Positions 39,527 through 50,547 of a DNA stretch of 64,000 nt are shown here, one piece after another. Made by a program: the position numbers and the translations under genes. The notes beneath the pieces were generated by a model. The model did not search any database. It saw only the letters and a program-made list of their open reading frames with translations, and was not told the origin of the DNA. Numbering within the stretch: the stretch's first letter is position 1; each line of letters begins with the position of its first letter. Origin of the DNA: Cichorium intybus (lineage: Eukaryota; Streptophyta; Magnoliopsida; Asterales; Asteraceae); contig CM042012.1 of NCBI GenBank assembly GCA_023525715.1, forward strand, positions 115,114,298 through 115,178,297, written 5' to 3'.

Positions 39527-42500
39527 CTAAGTCCTTCTAGAGACGTCTTTACTCCTGATCAAGCTCCTCATTTCTTTGAACTTGGTTCGAGCCAATGGTT
39601 TTGTGAGAATGTCCGCCTTTTGTTCTACACCAGGAATGTATTCAACTTCCACTTGTTCCTTTTCAACACAGTTACGAATGAAGTGAAACCTTGTGTGAAT
39701 GTGTTTACTTCTTCCATGAAACACTGGATTCTTCGTTAATTCGATAGCCGACTTGTTATCGATCCTTAGAATCACCTTGTCCTGTGCCTTGTTCATGATT
39801 TCTCCTAGCAAATCTTGAAGCCATATTGCTTGACAAGCAGCCGCGGTGGCTGCCATGAATTCTGCCTCGCAAGATGATAAAGCAACGGTATCTTGCTTTT
39901 GCGAACACCATGTTATTGGAGATGACCCATAGTAGAAAATGTGACCAGTTGTGCTTCTTCCGTCATCTGGATCAACATTGTGACTACTATCACTGTAACC
40001 AATAAGTCGTTTTTGACCCATCCTCTCGTACTTGATTCCATATCCAGTTGTTCCACGTAAGTACCTTAGAATGTGTTTGATTGCATTACCATGTGATTCT
40101 CTTGGATTCTGCATATATCGGCTAATAACTCCAACCGCATATGCCATATCAGGTCTTGTTTGCAAGAGATATCTAAGGCATCCCACCACCTTTCGATATT
40201 GTGTCGGGTCGATTTCAGATTCATCTTCAGCCTTTGACAATTTTGTTCCTGGATCCATCGGAATGTGGGTCGGATTGCAATCATGTAAACCGGCTTCCTT
40301 CAGAATGCGTTGTGCATACGCTTCTTGGTTAATTGTAATCCCTGATTCTTCCTGTTTGACTTCAATGCCCAGGTAGTAAGTTAATCTTCCAAGATCAGAC
40401 ATCTCGAAGTTCTTGGACATATCAAATTTGAACCTTTTGATCATGTTCAAATTTGTACCTGTAACAAATAAGTCATCAACATAAATTGCTAAAATTAGCA
40501 AGTTAGATCCTTCATTCTTCCGGTACACCGATGGTTCTTTCATGCACTTGTGAAATTTCATTCCCCTCAAAATTCCATCAAGTTTCGTATTCCATGCTCT
40601 TGGTGCTTGTCTAAGGCCATATAACGCTTTTGAAAGACGATACACCTTGTGCTCTTCGCCTTTCCTTATGTAGCCTTCCGGTTGAAACACATAAACGGTT
40701 TCCTTCAACTCTCCATGTAAGAAAGCCGTTTTGACATCCAAGTGGTGAAGTTCCCACCCATTAGTAGCGGCTAAGGCAATGAGAAACCTGATGGTTTCAA
40801 TGCGAGCTACCGGAGCAAATACCTCTTGGAAATCAATACCAGGTTGTTGCACGTACCCTTTAGCAACCAACCTTGCCTTGTGTTTGTTTATGGTGCCATC
40901 TGCATTTTTCTTTAGTTTGTACACCCATTTGAGTCCAATTGCCTTCACCCCCATAGGCTTGTTCATGAGAGTCCACGTATTATTCTTGTTGATTGAATTG
41001 ATTTCCGCATTCATGGCTTTAACCCACTCTGGTTCTTTCTTCGCCTCTTCAACCGATACTGGTTCGTCACTGGTTGTTAGGAGAAGTTCTTCCAGGTTGT
41101 TAAGATTAAGCACATAATCTTGAAGTCGAATTGGAAGATTCCTTTGTCTCGTAGACCTTCGATGTTGGGTGTTGATGACCGGATTTGGTTGCTCGTCTTC
41201 TTGAACCTGTGCTCCGTCTTCAATTTCATGGTCTGATTCAATTGGTTCGGTATCGTTTCCTTGGTTGTTCGTTTCATTCTCTGGATATTCCCATGGAACT
41301 AAGAATGACCCTGGTTCTTCATTTTTGGTACTTGCTTCTTTGACCCAATCCCACCATTTTGTCTCGTCAAAAATAACGTCTCGACTTACGATTATTTTTT
41401 GTGTAGCCGGGTTAAAAAGCCGATAGGCTTTCGTGCCCGGTTCAGAACCAAGATGTACTAGTGGTCTTGATCTTGCATCCAACTTCTTGAGATTCACTGG
41501 TTCAACTTTCGCATATGCTAAACACCCAAAGATACGAACATTCTCTAGATTCGGTTTTCTTTTATACAACTTCTCGTAAGGAGTTGTATCACCAAGGACT
41601 CTTGTGTAAACACGGTTGATCAGATTTGTGGAGTGTTTTACCGCTTCTCCCCATAAATTATTTGGAACATGCATCGCCTTCATGATACTTCGTGTCATGT
41701 CCATTAACGTTCGGTTTCTTCGTTCCACAATACCGTTTTGTTGTGGTGTATATGGGGCGGTAAGATGGCGTTTGATTCCATTTATATCACAAAAGGAATT
41801 AAATTCGAGCGAAGTAAACTCACCTCCTTGATCACTTCGAAACACCTTCAAAGACTTTCCGAGCTCATTCTCCGCCAAAGCTTTGAATTTCTTGAAGTGT
41901 AAAAACGCCTCACTTTTCTCTTTTAAGAGAAAAATCCACATATACCTTGAAAAATCATCAATTAATGTGAAAATGTACCGATTATGACCTATCGTTGACG
42001 GTGTGATCGGGCCGCATAAGTCACCGTGAACGAGCTCCAAAGGTTGTGTCGCTTTGTACGTCGTCATTAATGGAAATGACTTTCTTGTTTGTTTGCCCAC
42101 CAAACAAGATTCACATAATTGATTATCACTGTCAAGGTGTGGTAACCCTTTGACGAGATTTTTCTTGGACATTTTTTTCAATGACTCGAAATTAATGTGC
42201 CCAAGTCTTGCATGCCAGCGCCATGTGTCTTCACTTAGTCTTGAATGAAGGCAATTCGGTTCACCAATAGTCAATTTTATTTTATAAAGTCGATTTGGAG
42301 ATCTTTGTACCTTCATTAATAAGCAGTTGTAGGCATCGTGCATCGTCAAATAATTTTCTTTCATCCGAATATCGCATCCGGCTTCAGTTGCTTGTCCGAG
42401 ACTAAAAATATTATTTTTTAGATCCGGAATGAAATAAATCTCCGTTATCAAACGTTGTTGGCCTGATTTTCCCTGAAAAATTATTGAGCCTTTTCCTTTG

Positions 42501-43744
42501 ATCGCGACACTCGAATTATCGCCAAATTTTACTTTGCCGGTTATTCCTTCGTCGAGTTCGGAGAAAAATGAACGATTTCCCGTCATGTGATTGCTCGCTC
42601 CGTTGTCTAAATACCACACATCATTTTCTTGTGAATTGTATTTAGATGGTATCACCTTTGCTTCGTTCAAAAATACGGTCTCGTGAATAAATACGGTTTC
42701 ATCGGCATCTTCTTGTTCGGTAAAATTCATTTCTTGAAACTTTTGAATTCTATCCGGACATTTTGATGCGTAGTGGCCCGGTTTATCACATCGGTAGCAA
42801 ATAATTTTCGATAAATCTTTTTTTGTGTTTTGATTTGGGCCAGAATTGGAATTGGACTGATTTTTGGGCTTATTAGTGGGTTGGGTCGGTTTTGACCCGG
42901 ATCCGGATCCGGCACCCGAGTTTGACCCGCTATAATTAAAACCCTCCCCACTACTTTTTCTTCCCCACGCCTTCTTCCCTGATTTGTTTCTGTCGGACGA
43001 AAAGGGAGAACTCGAAAAAGGAGAACTCGCACTCGCACTCCCCCCTCCACTCGATCCGTGATTACCGCCGTTCCTTCCGCCGGTAGATCCTCCGCCGCCA
43101 CGGGTGAACAAAGCCCTCCCTTGTTCATCTCCACCGTCTTCTCCTCGGATGCGTTCCTCGTACGCTTTCAGTCGGCCGACCACATCGTCGAAGCCGACGG
43201 TCTTCAAATCGAGCACCTGCTCGAGAGATGCGACAAGGTGTATGAACCGACGAGGTACTACCTTCAATAGTTTCTTTACTAGTTTCATTTCTTCGATTGT
43301 TTCACCGAGGGATGCGGACTTCGTAGCTAACCCCGATAATTTTCCGACAAACGAGTCTATAGACTCGGTTTCACTCATCTTCAACCGATCGAAATCGGTG
43401 GCTAGAGTTTGAAGCCGAGCCTCTTTCACCCGATCGGCTCCAACTTGGCGGGTTTTGATTGCATCCCAAAGAGTTTTTGCAGAACTGATATCTCCAATTT
43501 GCATCACAAGGGCTTCGGGAATTGCTTGGTATATTAGACCTACTGCTAAGCAGTCCTTTTCTTCAGATGTAGTTGTTCCAGGCTCAATTTCTGACCAAAC
43601 TTTGTGTATACGCAGGACGACCTTCATGCGTAGAGCCCAGACAGTGTAATTTGTCTGGGTTAACATCGGACAGGTCACCGATGTGTTCCCGACTTCCTTG
43701 ATTCTCATCGGAGGAGTAGCAGGTGGATCTTCTATATCTGACAT
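39527..43744 (-). CDS. Copia gag-pol polyprotein (1405 aa, intact)
   Basis: Order is gag, protease, integrase, RT, RNase H, which defines Ty1/Copia. Gag is at 1 to about 310, with a Gly/Ser-rich linker and CCHC knuckle CYRCDKPGHYASKC at 316-329. Protease is YLDNGASNHM near 380, with DNG in place of DSG. Integrase has the HHCC region at about 511-547 and D575, D638, E674. RT starts at about 935, with YVDD at 1088-1091. RNase H covers about 1250-1390 (YSDSSH, SSCEAEFMA, DNKSA, TKPLA). The start at 43744 (MSDIEDPP) lies about 30 bp after the PBS. There is no stop or frame change; the length is normal for plant Copia. Clade not assigned. Confidence 0.97.
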   Translation of the reverse strand: MSDIEDPPATPPMRIKEVGNTSVTCPMLTQTNYTVWALRMKVVLRIHKVWSEIEPGTTTSEEKDCLAVGLIYQAIPEALVMQIGDISSAKTLWDAIKTRQVGADRVKEARLQTLATDFDRLKMSETESIDSFVGKLSGLATKSASLGETIEEMKLVKKLLKVVPRRFIHLVASLEQVLDLKTVGFDDVVGRLKAYEERIRGEDGGDEQGRALFTRGGGGSTGGRNGGNHGSSGGGSASASSPFSSSPFSSDRNKSGKKAWGRKSSGEGFNYSGSNSGAGSGSGSKPTQPTNKPKNQSNSNSGPNQNTKKDLSKIICYRCDKPGHYASKCPDRIQKFQEMNFTEQEDADETVFIHETVFLNEAKVIPSKYNSQENDVWYLDNGASNHMTGNRSFFSELDEGITGKVKFGDNSSVAIKGKGSIIFQGKSGQQRLITEIYFIPDLKNNIFSLGQATEAGCDIRMKENYLTMHDAYNCLLMKVQRSPNRLYKIKLTIGEPNCLHSRLSEDTWRWHARLGHINFESLKKMSKKNLVKGLPHLDSDNQLCESCLVGKQTRKSFPLMTTYKATQPLELVHGDLCGPITPSTIGHNRYIFTLIDDFSRYMWIFLLKEKSEAFLHFKKFKALAENELGKSLKVFRSDQGGEFTSLEFNSFCDINGIKRHLTAPYTPQQNGIVERRNRTLMDMTRSIMKAMHVPNNLWGEAVKHSTNLINRVYTRVLGDTTPYEKLYKRKPNLENVRIFGCLAYAKVEPVNLKKLDARSRPLVHLGSEPGTKAYRLFNPATQKIIVSRDVIFDETKWWDWVKEASTKNEEPGSFLVPWEYPENETNNQGNDTEPIESDHEIEDGAQVQEDEQPNPVINTQHRRSTRQRNLPIRLQDYVLNLNNLEELLLTTSDEPVSVEEAKKEPEWVKAMNAEINSINKNNTWTLMNKPMGVKAIGLKWVYKLKKNADGTINKHKARLVAKGYVQQPGIDFQEVFAPVARIETIRFLIALAATNGWELHHLDVKTAFLHGELKETVYVFQPEGYIRKGEEHKVYRLSKALYGLRQAPRAWNTKLDGILRGMKFHKCMKEPSVYRKNEGSNLLILAIYVDDLFVTGTNLNMIKRFKFDMSKNFEMSDLGRLTYYLGIEVKQEESGITINQEAYAQRILKEAGLHDCNPTHIPMDPGTKLSKAEDESEIDPTQYRKVVGCLRYLLQTRPDMAYAVGVISRYMQNPRESHGNAIKHILRYLRGTTGYGIKYERMGQKRLIGYSDSSHNVDPDDGRSTTGHIFYYGSSPITWCSQKQDTVALSSCEAEFMAATAAACQAIWLQDLLGEIMNKAQDKVILRIDNKSAIELTKNPVFHGRSKHIHTRFHFIRNCVEKEQVEVEYIPGVEQKADILTKPLARTKFKEMRSLIRSKDVSRRT

Positions 43745-43773
43745 CTTCTACTCGGATTGTCAAGTATAATACA

Positions 43774-43785
43774 GCTCTGATACCA
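43774..43785 (-). other. Copia primer binding site (tRNA-iMet)
   Basis: Minus strand TGGTATCAGAGC, an exact complement to the 3' end of initiator Met tRNA, 2 nt after the 5' LTR. This spacing supports the LTR end at 43788 rather than at the TG six bases further in. Confidence 0.9.
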
Positions 43786-43787
43786 AT

Positions 43788-44039
43788 TCAAGATGTAAAA
43801 TGTATAAACACAAGTCAAATATCAAAATATACTCTTTGATTATAATTGGAAATATATCTCTAAAACCAATTACAGTGTTTCTCACTCTTTTTATCTGTAT
43901 GTTCATAGCTCGAGAATACAGATATTTATACTCAAAATAAAGCAAACTAATTGGGGACAAATTGATTCTCCACAATCAATTTGTTTCCTGATTTATGTGA
44001 TTGAACAGTAATCCCATTTAGGGACATAGGATTCCAACA
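43788..44039 (-). repeat. Copia 5' LTR (252 bp)
   Basis: Same as 39260-39511; followed by TSD ATAAG. Confidence 0.95.
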
Positions 44040-44044
44040 ATAAG

Positions 44045-44198
44045 GACCGGGTGTTTAAGAAATAAAGTAAGTATTTAAGATACGTATTTGATTATAAGTT
44101 AATTATGAATATCATCAACACAAAAAAAAGGTTTTAAATATTGTACTTAAAAATGCACAAAGATAACATTTTATGTTGATAAAGTAAACGCTCGAGAC

Positions 44199-44235
<37 letters not shown>

Positions 44236-44698
44236 GTATTCTGCTTAACTGTCTATTGTTGGATTAGTGAAGTCAAATTAAACGCACATAAAAAATAATA
44301 TTAAGATAAAAATTTGTAAAAATAGATGTATAACTTATAACTTACGAGAGTAGAAACATGCCCAATTTTTTAATAGCCAAAGATATTATTAATCTGACAA
44401 TATGTTAGAAAAGATAATGGATCATCACAAAATAGAAATAACACCGATACCTTTTGGTTCTATTCACTAACCAAAAGAAAAAAAGAAGGAATCTTTTACT
44501 AATATTATTTTGATGAGAAATTGTATTTCATTCTATATTTTATTTTACACACCTTCTTACTCGATCACATTTTATTAAACGTGACACTTGTCATTAATTA
44601 ACATGGATAAGAATAAAATATAGAAGAAAATACAATTTCTTTATTTTAACAACACGCTGTTTACAAGAAAACTTCATGTCCTTTTTTGATATTATTTT
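44045..44698. other. AT-rich spacer with (AAT)n microsatellite
   Basis: (TAA)n runs at about 44199-44233. Nothing else recognised. Confidence 0.6.
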
Positions 44699-44780
44699 GC
44701 CAGCGGCTCACCAAATTCCTCTGATGGAAGTATTCTTACGGGTGAGATCAGAGTTCGAATCTCTTCACCTCTATTTTTTA
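44699..44780 (+). mobile_element. possible SINE (tRNA-derived) stretch
   Basis: GAGTTCGAATCTC (44752-44764) is close to the Pol III B box, and a T-run follows at 44773-44778. GGCTCACC near 44705 could be a weak A box. It is short and no target duplication is visible, so this is tentative. Confidence 0.25.
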
Positions 44781-44785
44781 AGAAA

Positions 44786-44907
44786 GTGATTTATACACAA
44801 CAAGTTTTTTCCATACACAACAATCTGTGTTTTAGCAGTATAATAGAATATGCTTAAAAAACATCAAATTGTTATGTATGGATAAAATTTGTTGTGTACA
44901 AATCACT
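44786..44907. mobile_element. small foldback MITE (about 122 bp)
   Basis: GTGATTTATACACAACAA at the left and its complement (TTGTTGTGTACAAATCAC) at the right. Inner CCATACACAACAAT and ATTGTTATGTATGG are also complementary. Each arm is about 42 bp. Confidence 0.6.
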
Positions 44908-46052
44908 ACCCCATTTTTTACCTAGGTCAAAAATAGGTATTGGTTAAGCTGCATGATTGATCCAAATCTGACCCATGGCTACCAATTTAGTTTTTTTATA
45001 GCTTCACCCAACTTTTAAATTCTTTTATACTTTTGGACCAAACTTTATGATTTTTCTCAACATTTTTTCTTTTTAAAACTAGTTTTATTATGAATTTTTG
45101 TTTTGTAACTTTTTTGATACTCCCGCCACTTCATAAAATACATTTGTGAAACACATAAGCAATTACTCTTAAGACCGAAGAGAATGGCAGCGACATCAGG
45201 AAACGACATCGATGTGGCAAGGGAATACCGCCGGCATCACCGCCGCGTGATGCCGACATTCCCCATCGGCAAGGGGTCATCGGCAAGGTTGTGCAGGCGA
45301 AGAAACCGGAGGCATGCTTCTCTGTCTCTCTTTTTTCTCCCTTCTTCTTGGCGGCATCCACTCCCAACGAAACTTCTTCTTGACGGCATCCATCGGCAAC
45401 CGTCGTTTGGTGAGGTGGTATGGTTGCCGGCGGTAATCATTCCGTCCAGCCTAAGAAAAATAGAAAACTAGAAAAACAACAAAATAAACGACATCAGCAG
45501 GTGTGAAGTGGCAACTGTGGCGTGCATTCCAACCAATAACTTGCCACCAAACACTCAAATGTCCCTATACGCGACGGAAGTATAATGACGTGGCATTTTA
45601 TACCGACCTAACCTCCACGTGCCCTTATATGACTCCACTCCTTTTCCCATCTTCATATTCTTGTTTGCTTCCCAGTTTAATAAAACAACACAAAATACAT
45701 GGATATTTAAAAAATAAAGATGTTCAATTATCAAATAAAGAAGAATAATTTTGACATGACTGCATACAAACATTATATCTTAACAATACTCTATAAGAAA
45801 AAACAAACAAAAAACTCCTTAGTCTCACTGGAGGAGTAACAGATCTTGTTAATAATACACGATCAAATAAAGAAATTTCAATAAGTTTATTAGCAAAATT
45901 TAGTTATTGTCCAACAACAAGAGACCATAAACGATGCTACGTGTGCATTCTAATAGCTTTACGGGTCTATTAACGGAGGTCCGCTTCATTATAAATATCC
46001 ATGTTTTGTAAATACCACCTTTTTACCGGATTCACGTGTGATCATTGTTAAA
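44908..46052. other. spacer with an isolated GC-rich patch (45185-45440)
   Basis: 45185-45440 is markedly GC-rich, with CGGCATC words in both orientations and a hairpin CGGCATCAC...GTGATGCCG at 45232-45255. Frames exist on both strands but none resembles a known protein. It could be a decayed DNA transposon end. The rest is AT-rich. Confidence 0.4.
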
Positions 46053-46054
46053 TA

Positions 46055-46311
46055 CTCCATCCGTCCCAAAATGATAGTCCATTTTCTCATTTTCAAAGTC
46101 AAAGCTTGTCAACTTTGACCATCAATATTTTCGTTGTTATTATATAATATTTGATACAAAATATATGAATGAATTTGTGTTGTAAATATGTTTTCATTGG
46201 TATAGTTTTCATCTAATATTATATAGCACAAAAAAATATATTTACGGTCAAACTTGACAAGCTTTGACTTTGAAAATGAGAAACTGGACTATCATTTTGG
46301 GACGGAGGGAG
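46055..46311. mobile_element. Stowaway MITE (Tc1/mariner), TSD TA
   Basis: Ends CTCCATCCGTCCCAAAATGA and, inverted, CTCCCTCCGTCCCAAAATGA, flanked by TA at 46053-46054 and 46312-46313. The CTCCCTCCGTCCC terminus is the Stowaway signature. 257 bp, almost wholly foldback. Confidence 0.95.
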
Positions 46312-46552
46312 TAATATTTTGTTTTCACAAAGACGATATATATAATTTGTCGATTACAAAGGGATAACTGTAAGCCAACTACTTGGCTACACTACATGCC
46401 ACATAAACACGATGGCAGATCCAAAAAAAAATCTAGTCGGGGTCTTAGATTTTAGTTACAAGTGTAATAAACCCAAGCTTTAGAAATTTATTTAGTACAC
46501 AGCAAACTTGTCTAGATTCCTTATTTTTCTAGTATATTACTTATTTTTAAAT

Positions 46553-47262
46553 TTATGTAAGTTCAGCAAATTTGGCCTTTTCCACAAAAGCCATAGTATA
46601 CTCTTGTACCGACTTTATACCCTGCTGTAAATGCATGAACTCATTCTCCAAGTTCTTAAGTGCCACATCAGAACAATATTCCTTGTTGAACTTCATCTTG
46701 AACTCGTCCCAAGTCAACATTTGGGTTAAAGCAGCTCTCGACATTCGAGTTGTCAAATCCCACCAAAAGTGGGCATCTCCCTTCAACAAATTAGTCGCAT
46801 ACTCGACTTTATCTTCCTCCGTAGTCTTACTAGATTTGAATATCTTCTCCGTGTGTGTAAGCCAATTGATGGCTTCCACCGGGTTATTGATGCCCAAAAA
46901 ATACATAGGTTTATAATACAAAAAGACTTTATATGTGCACCCTTCTTTCTTACCCCAGGAGGTCTCAACTCGTCTTTCCTTTTCTCTCGTATCACCACTT
47001 TCTCGCTGCCATTCATGAACGGTAATAACTGGAGGTCTATCATGTGCTTCTTTCACCACCGTTTCCACCTGCGGTCTAATCAAAGTGGGTAAAACATCCC
47101 AAACGGATTTAGCGACCTCCTCAGCCACCATCTCTCGCAAATCTCTTGGGCCTTCTGGTGTACTTCACCTCCCGACCTATGTACCAAGCCTTTGGTATTA
47201 GCTTGTCCTCCTTGTGGAGTACCCCTTCTAGAACCACGCCGACTTTGATTACTTCATATATT
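46553..47262 (-). pseudogene. element D gag fragment
   Basis: Clear gag homology to element A: TYKVFLYYKPMYFLGINNPV, EDKVEYATNLLKGDAHFWW and EYCSDVALKNLENEF. The N-terminal part upstream of 47140 (Arg/Gly/Ser-rich) is in another frame, so a frame change lies near there. The fragment stops at 46553, where unrelated AT-rich DNA begins, before any zinc knuckle or protease. Confidence 0.85.
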
Positions 47263-47410
47263 CATTATCTCACAACATCAAAATAACGAAGTTAGTGCAC
47301 CAAATATTCTTACTAACACCAAGCACTTCTACAGTGTATCATCAAATTTCTATCAACTACAATACAAGTCTAGGGATCTACACTAAATACATCTAGTTCA
47401 CTTAAACCAC

Positions 47411-47423
47411 GACTCTGATACCA
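47411..47423 (-). other. element D primer binding site (tRNA-iMet)
   Basis: Minus strand TGGTATCAGAGTC, 3 nt from the LTR start at 47427. Confidence 0.8.
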
Positions 47424-48074
47424 ACTTGTCACACCCAACTATTATAACAAAGTACACCAATTTTTTTAAAAAAAAAATACATATATACATACATCATACC
47501 ACCAAAATGATATTACTGGTGTACATTTTTATAAACACAACATGTCAAGTAGTATCAAAATACCATAAGTACAACTGGTACAAAAGTCGGGTCACCATTT
47601 ACAGTAAGCTACACAAAACATCTACTGTCTATCACCTACAACCTTCCCTTTATAAGGGTTACCAGATCCTGCAAGGTTAGTATCACACAACAATAAGCTA
47701 CGAAAGCTTAGTGAATAACCAATGATATAACAACAATCGTGAAGAATAGTAAACACAACAATATGACAGTAACAATGTTCAGCTATACCAGTAAGTTACC
47801 ACATCTCATCCATACCAATAATCACCACATCACATCTACCATTCCACCACAACACCAATTTTTCGTTCCCTCCCAACCCCCGTGGTCTCGAACCAAAAAG
47901 GCTCACCACACCTCCACAATAAGGAATACACCATAGGCCACAAAGGCACATAACAACAGCAGTTAGCCATACAGGCTTATGAATGTATAACACCACAATT
48001 AGCCATATAGGCTTTAATTGGAAATTCACCACATATGGCCATAGGCCCAACATACAATTTATCACCACAACAAC

Positions 48075-50547
48075 TGTAACACCCGGCTTTTAAAACAAAA
48101 ACACCCCTGAAAATTTTTCATTTAAAACATAGGTTTCAGTAGTTAAAACCATAAACAAATGGGTATATTTTATTAAAAACGGGTACAAGTGTATCAAGGA
48201 GTATACAAATATAGTAACCTCCTTATAAGCCGGGCTGCTACTGACAACATCTACAAGTCCACTTCTTGAGTCACGGACTTTATCCTTACCCTTTCAGGGT
48301 TATGCTAACCTGCAGGGACATTTAAAAAAACGGTATGAGCTACGAGGCTCAGTGAGTAATCGTATCTGCAAATAACATGTATAAAATATATTCGTATATC
48401 TATCTGGACATCGAATCCAAACTCATAGCCTTACTGGCTGACCACATATCTCTTAGGATTTCACATCCTAATTTTGTAGCCTTACAGGCTACATCATTAC
48501 AACCTGCAATTATCAAACCACATCAGTTATTTGCACAGATAATCATATCTAATCGTTTCTGTCCCATGTTTCTTAGTCACAATGGACTGCATCACATGTC
48601 ATGGCTATATAAGCCGCACCATGTCATTTTCAATATACAAGTCATAGCCCAAAGGCTGCACCAGCTGGGTTCAATAACCCGATATCATAGTCAAAAGACC
48701 GCACCATTTGGACTTAAAGTCAAATATCAAAATCAATTATGGCTCACGAGTTTATCCCGCTTTTGCCTAGACTCACGGCTCCGTTCTTGTCATGTCATTG
48801 ACTCACGGCTTACCCGGTATTGTCTTTTTACTGACTCACAGCTCCGTTCTTGTCTATTATAGACTCACGGCTTATCTGGTATTGTCGCATTGTTTATTCA
48901 TTTATTGACTCACAGCTCCGTTCTTGTCTTTCTCAGACTCACAGCTTATCTGGTATTGTCATATCATTTCTATTATTGACTCACAGCTCCGTTCTTGTCT
49001 ATCGTAGACTCACGGCTTATCTGGTATTGTCTTTTCTACGTATCTGTCAACTGTTTATTCTTGTCCCCCAAGGCAGTTTCAATCTATAACAATTCAATCA
49101 TCATATATCATATATGATATCAGTGAGATTACTCATCTGGATGCTAGCTGCATTTGATTCCGGTTGTTTCTTGCTTTTGCGTGCACCACAACCATTTATC
49201 CCGTACCTATATATTCATTTATATACCAAATGATAATAGGTTAATAACCATTTCAGTTGACTCTACTACACAAGAGTCCTATACAATACAATTGGAGACC
49301 ATTTCCAATCATTTTTGAGCAATAACAATCATTATAAAAATTTAATACACTTTCCGAAATACGCGTATTCTACTACAGTACTTTCGGGAGGTCGTATTCG
49401 TATTCCAATAATTTTCCATGAAGTTTCACAACATATTAGACCTATGTTTAAAATTTCAGGTCAATCGGATAAGCCTAGCATCAAAATGAAACTTGGAAAA
49501 TGCTCAAAATTTCACAGGAGGTTTCTGCCTCGGAGGCGCATCGCGCCCAAGGTGAGGGGCGCGTCGCGCCGAGTCCCTCGAGTCGCGAGGACCATAATGG
49601 TCAAGTCGCGAGAGCTGCACAGCAGACCAATTTTCGAGATTTTTGCACTGTAGCATGCAGTTTTGGGGTATTAAGCTCTTAATACACGACTTAATCAGTG
49701 GGGGTTTGTTCCAGGACCAAAACCCTTCATTTATATCAAGTTTTAAACAATGAAATTGGTAATTCCAATCCAATTCCAAAATTCCCGTTTTTCACATTTT
49801 TGGTCCAAAACCGAAATTACTAGGTTATAATCACTTCTATTGATTTAGTTCAACTAAAATAACATCTAGAAGTCATTATCAACCATTAAAATCAGGTTTA
49901 TCACAAGAACTCAAAATCTAGGGTTCTTGACCAAAGTTGCTAATTTCAACAATAGCAACATACTTTCATATCTTTGAGTTATGTTCTTAACATATGACTT
50001 ATTAGAAGTTTAGAACCATAAACTTCATGATTCTTGACTGAAATTTCAGTCACAAAAGTTCTCCCATGAAGAACACACAAAAACTTAGGTTAGAAGTTTC
50101 TTACTAACCTTAATTGCTTGACAACTTCAAGCTCCAAGCTATTAATCCGATTCCACACTTCAATGCTCATGAATTCTGCAGGAATCGTGCTCCAGAAAAC
50201 CCTCCCGATCATCACCAATGTTCTGCACATTTGAGGGGAGTTTTCAACATTTTATATTTTCCAATTTTTCATTTTAGTCCCTAAGTTCCATTTCTTGGAC
50301 TTTTACCACAATAATCAAGTTTTATTACAATAAAACTTTCATTCCTTATCCTTTTGCCACAAACAACAATATTTTTTTCATAATTGGTCCTTCACATGGT
50401 CAAATGACCAAATTACCCTTTTACGGTAAAATGACCAATTTACCCCTTTTTCTAGTATTAACTTTCTAATACTTAGAACACCATATTAAATCATAAATAC
50501 ACTATGATTAACATTTTAATACTTATCAAAAGTATCGTGGTGTTACA
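48075..50547 (-). repeat. element C 3' LTR (2473 bp)
   Basis: Same ends and order of blocks as the LTR of element B. The GC block here is GAGGCGCATCGCGCC / GGGGCGCGTCGCGCC (49530-49580), different from B. Confidence 0.9.

Larger units (their letters stand above)
39260..44039 (-). mobile_element. complete Ty1/Copia retrotransposon (4780 bp), TSD ATAAG
   Basis: Two 252-bp LTRs that I read as identical, PBS, PPT and one intact polyprotein, flanked by ATAAG at 39255-39259 and 44040-44044. On its own strand the LTR is TGTTGG...CTTGA, a TG...GA rather than TG...CA terminus. Identical LTRs and an unbroken frame suggest a very recent, possibly autonomous copy. Confidence 0.97.

Noticed and set aside
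42727..43134. 135-codon minus-strand frame overlapping the Copia gag
   Set aside because: Alternative frame of the Gly/Ser-rich gag linker; no independent start context or homology.
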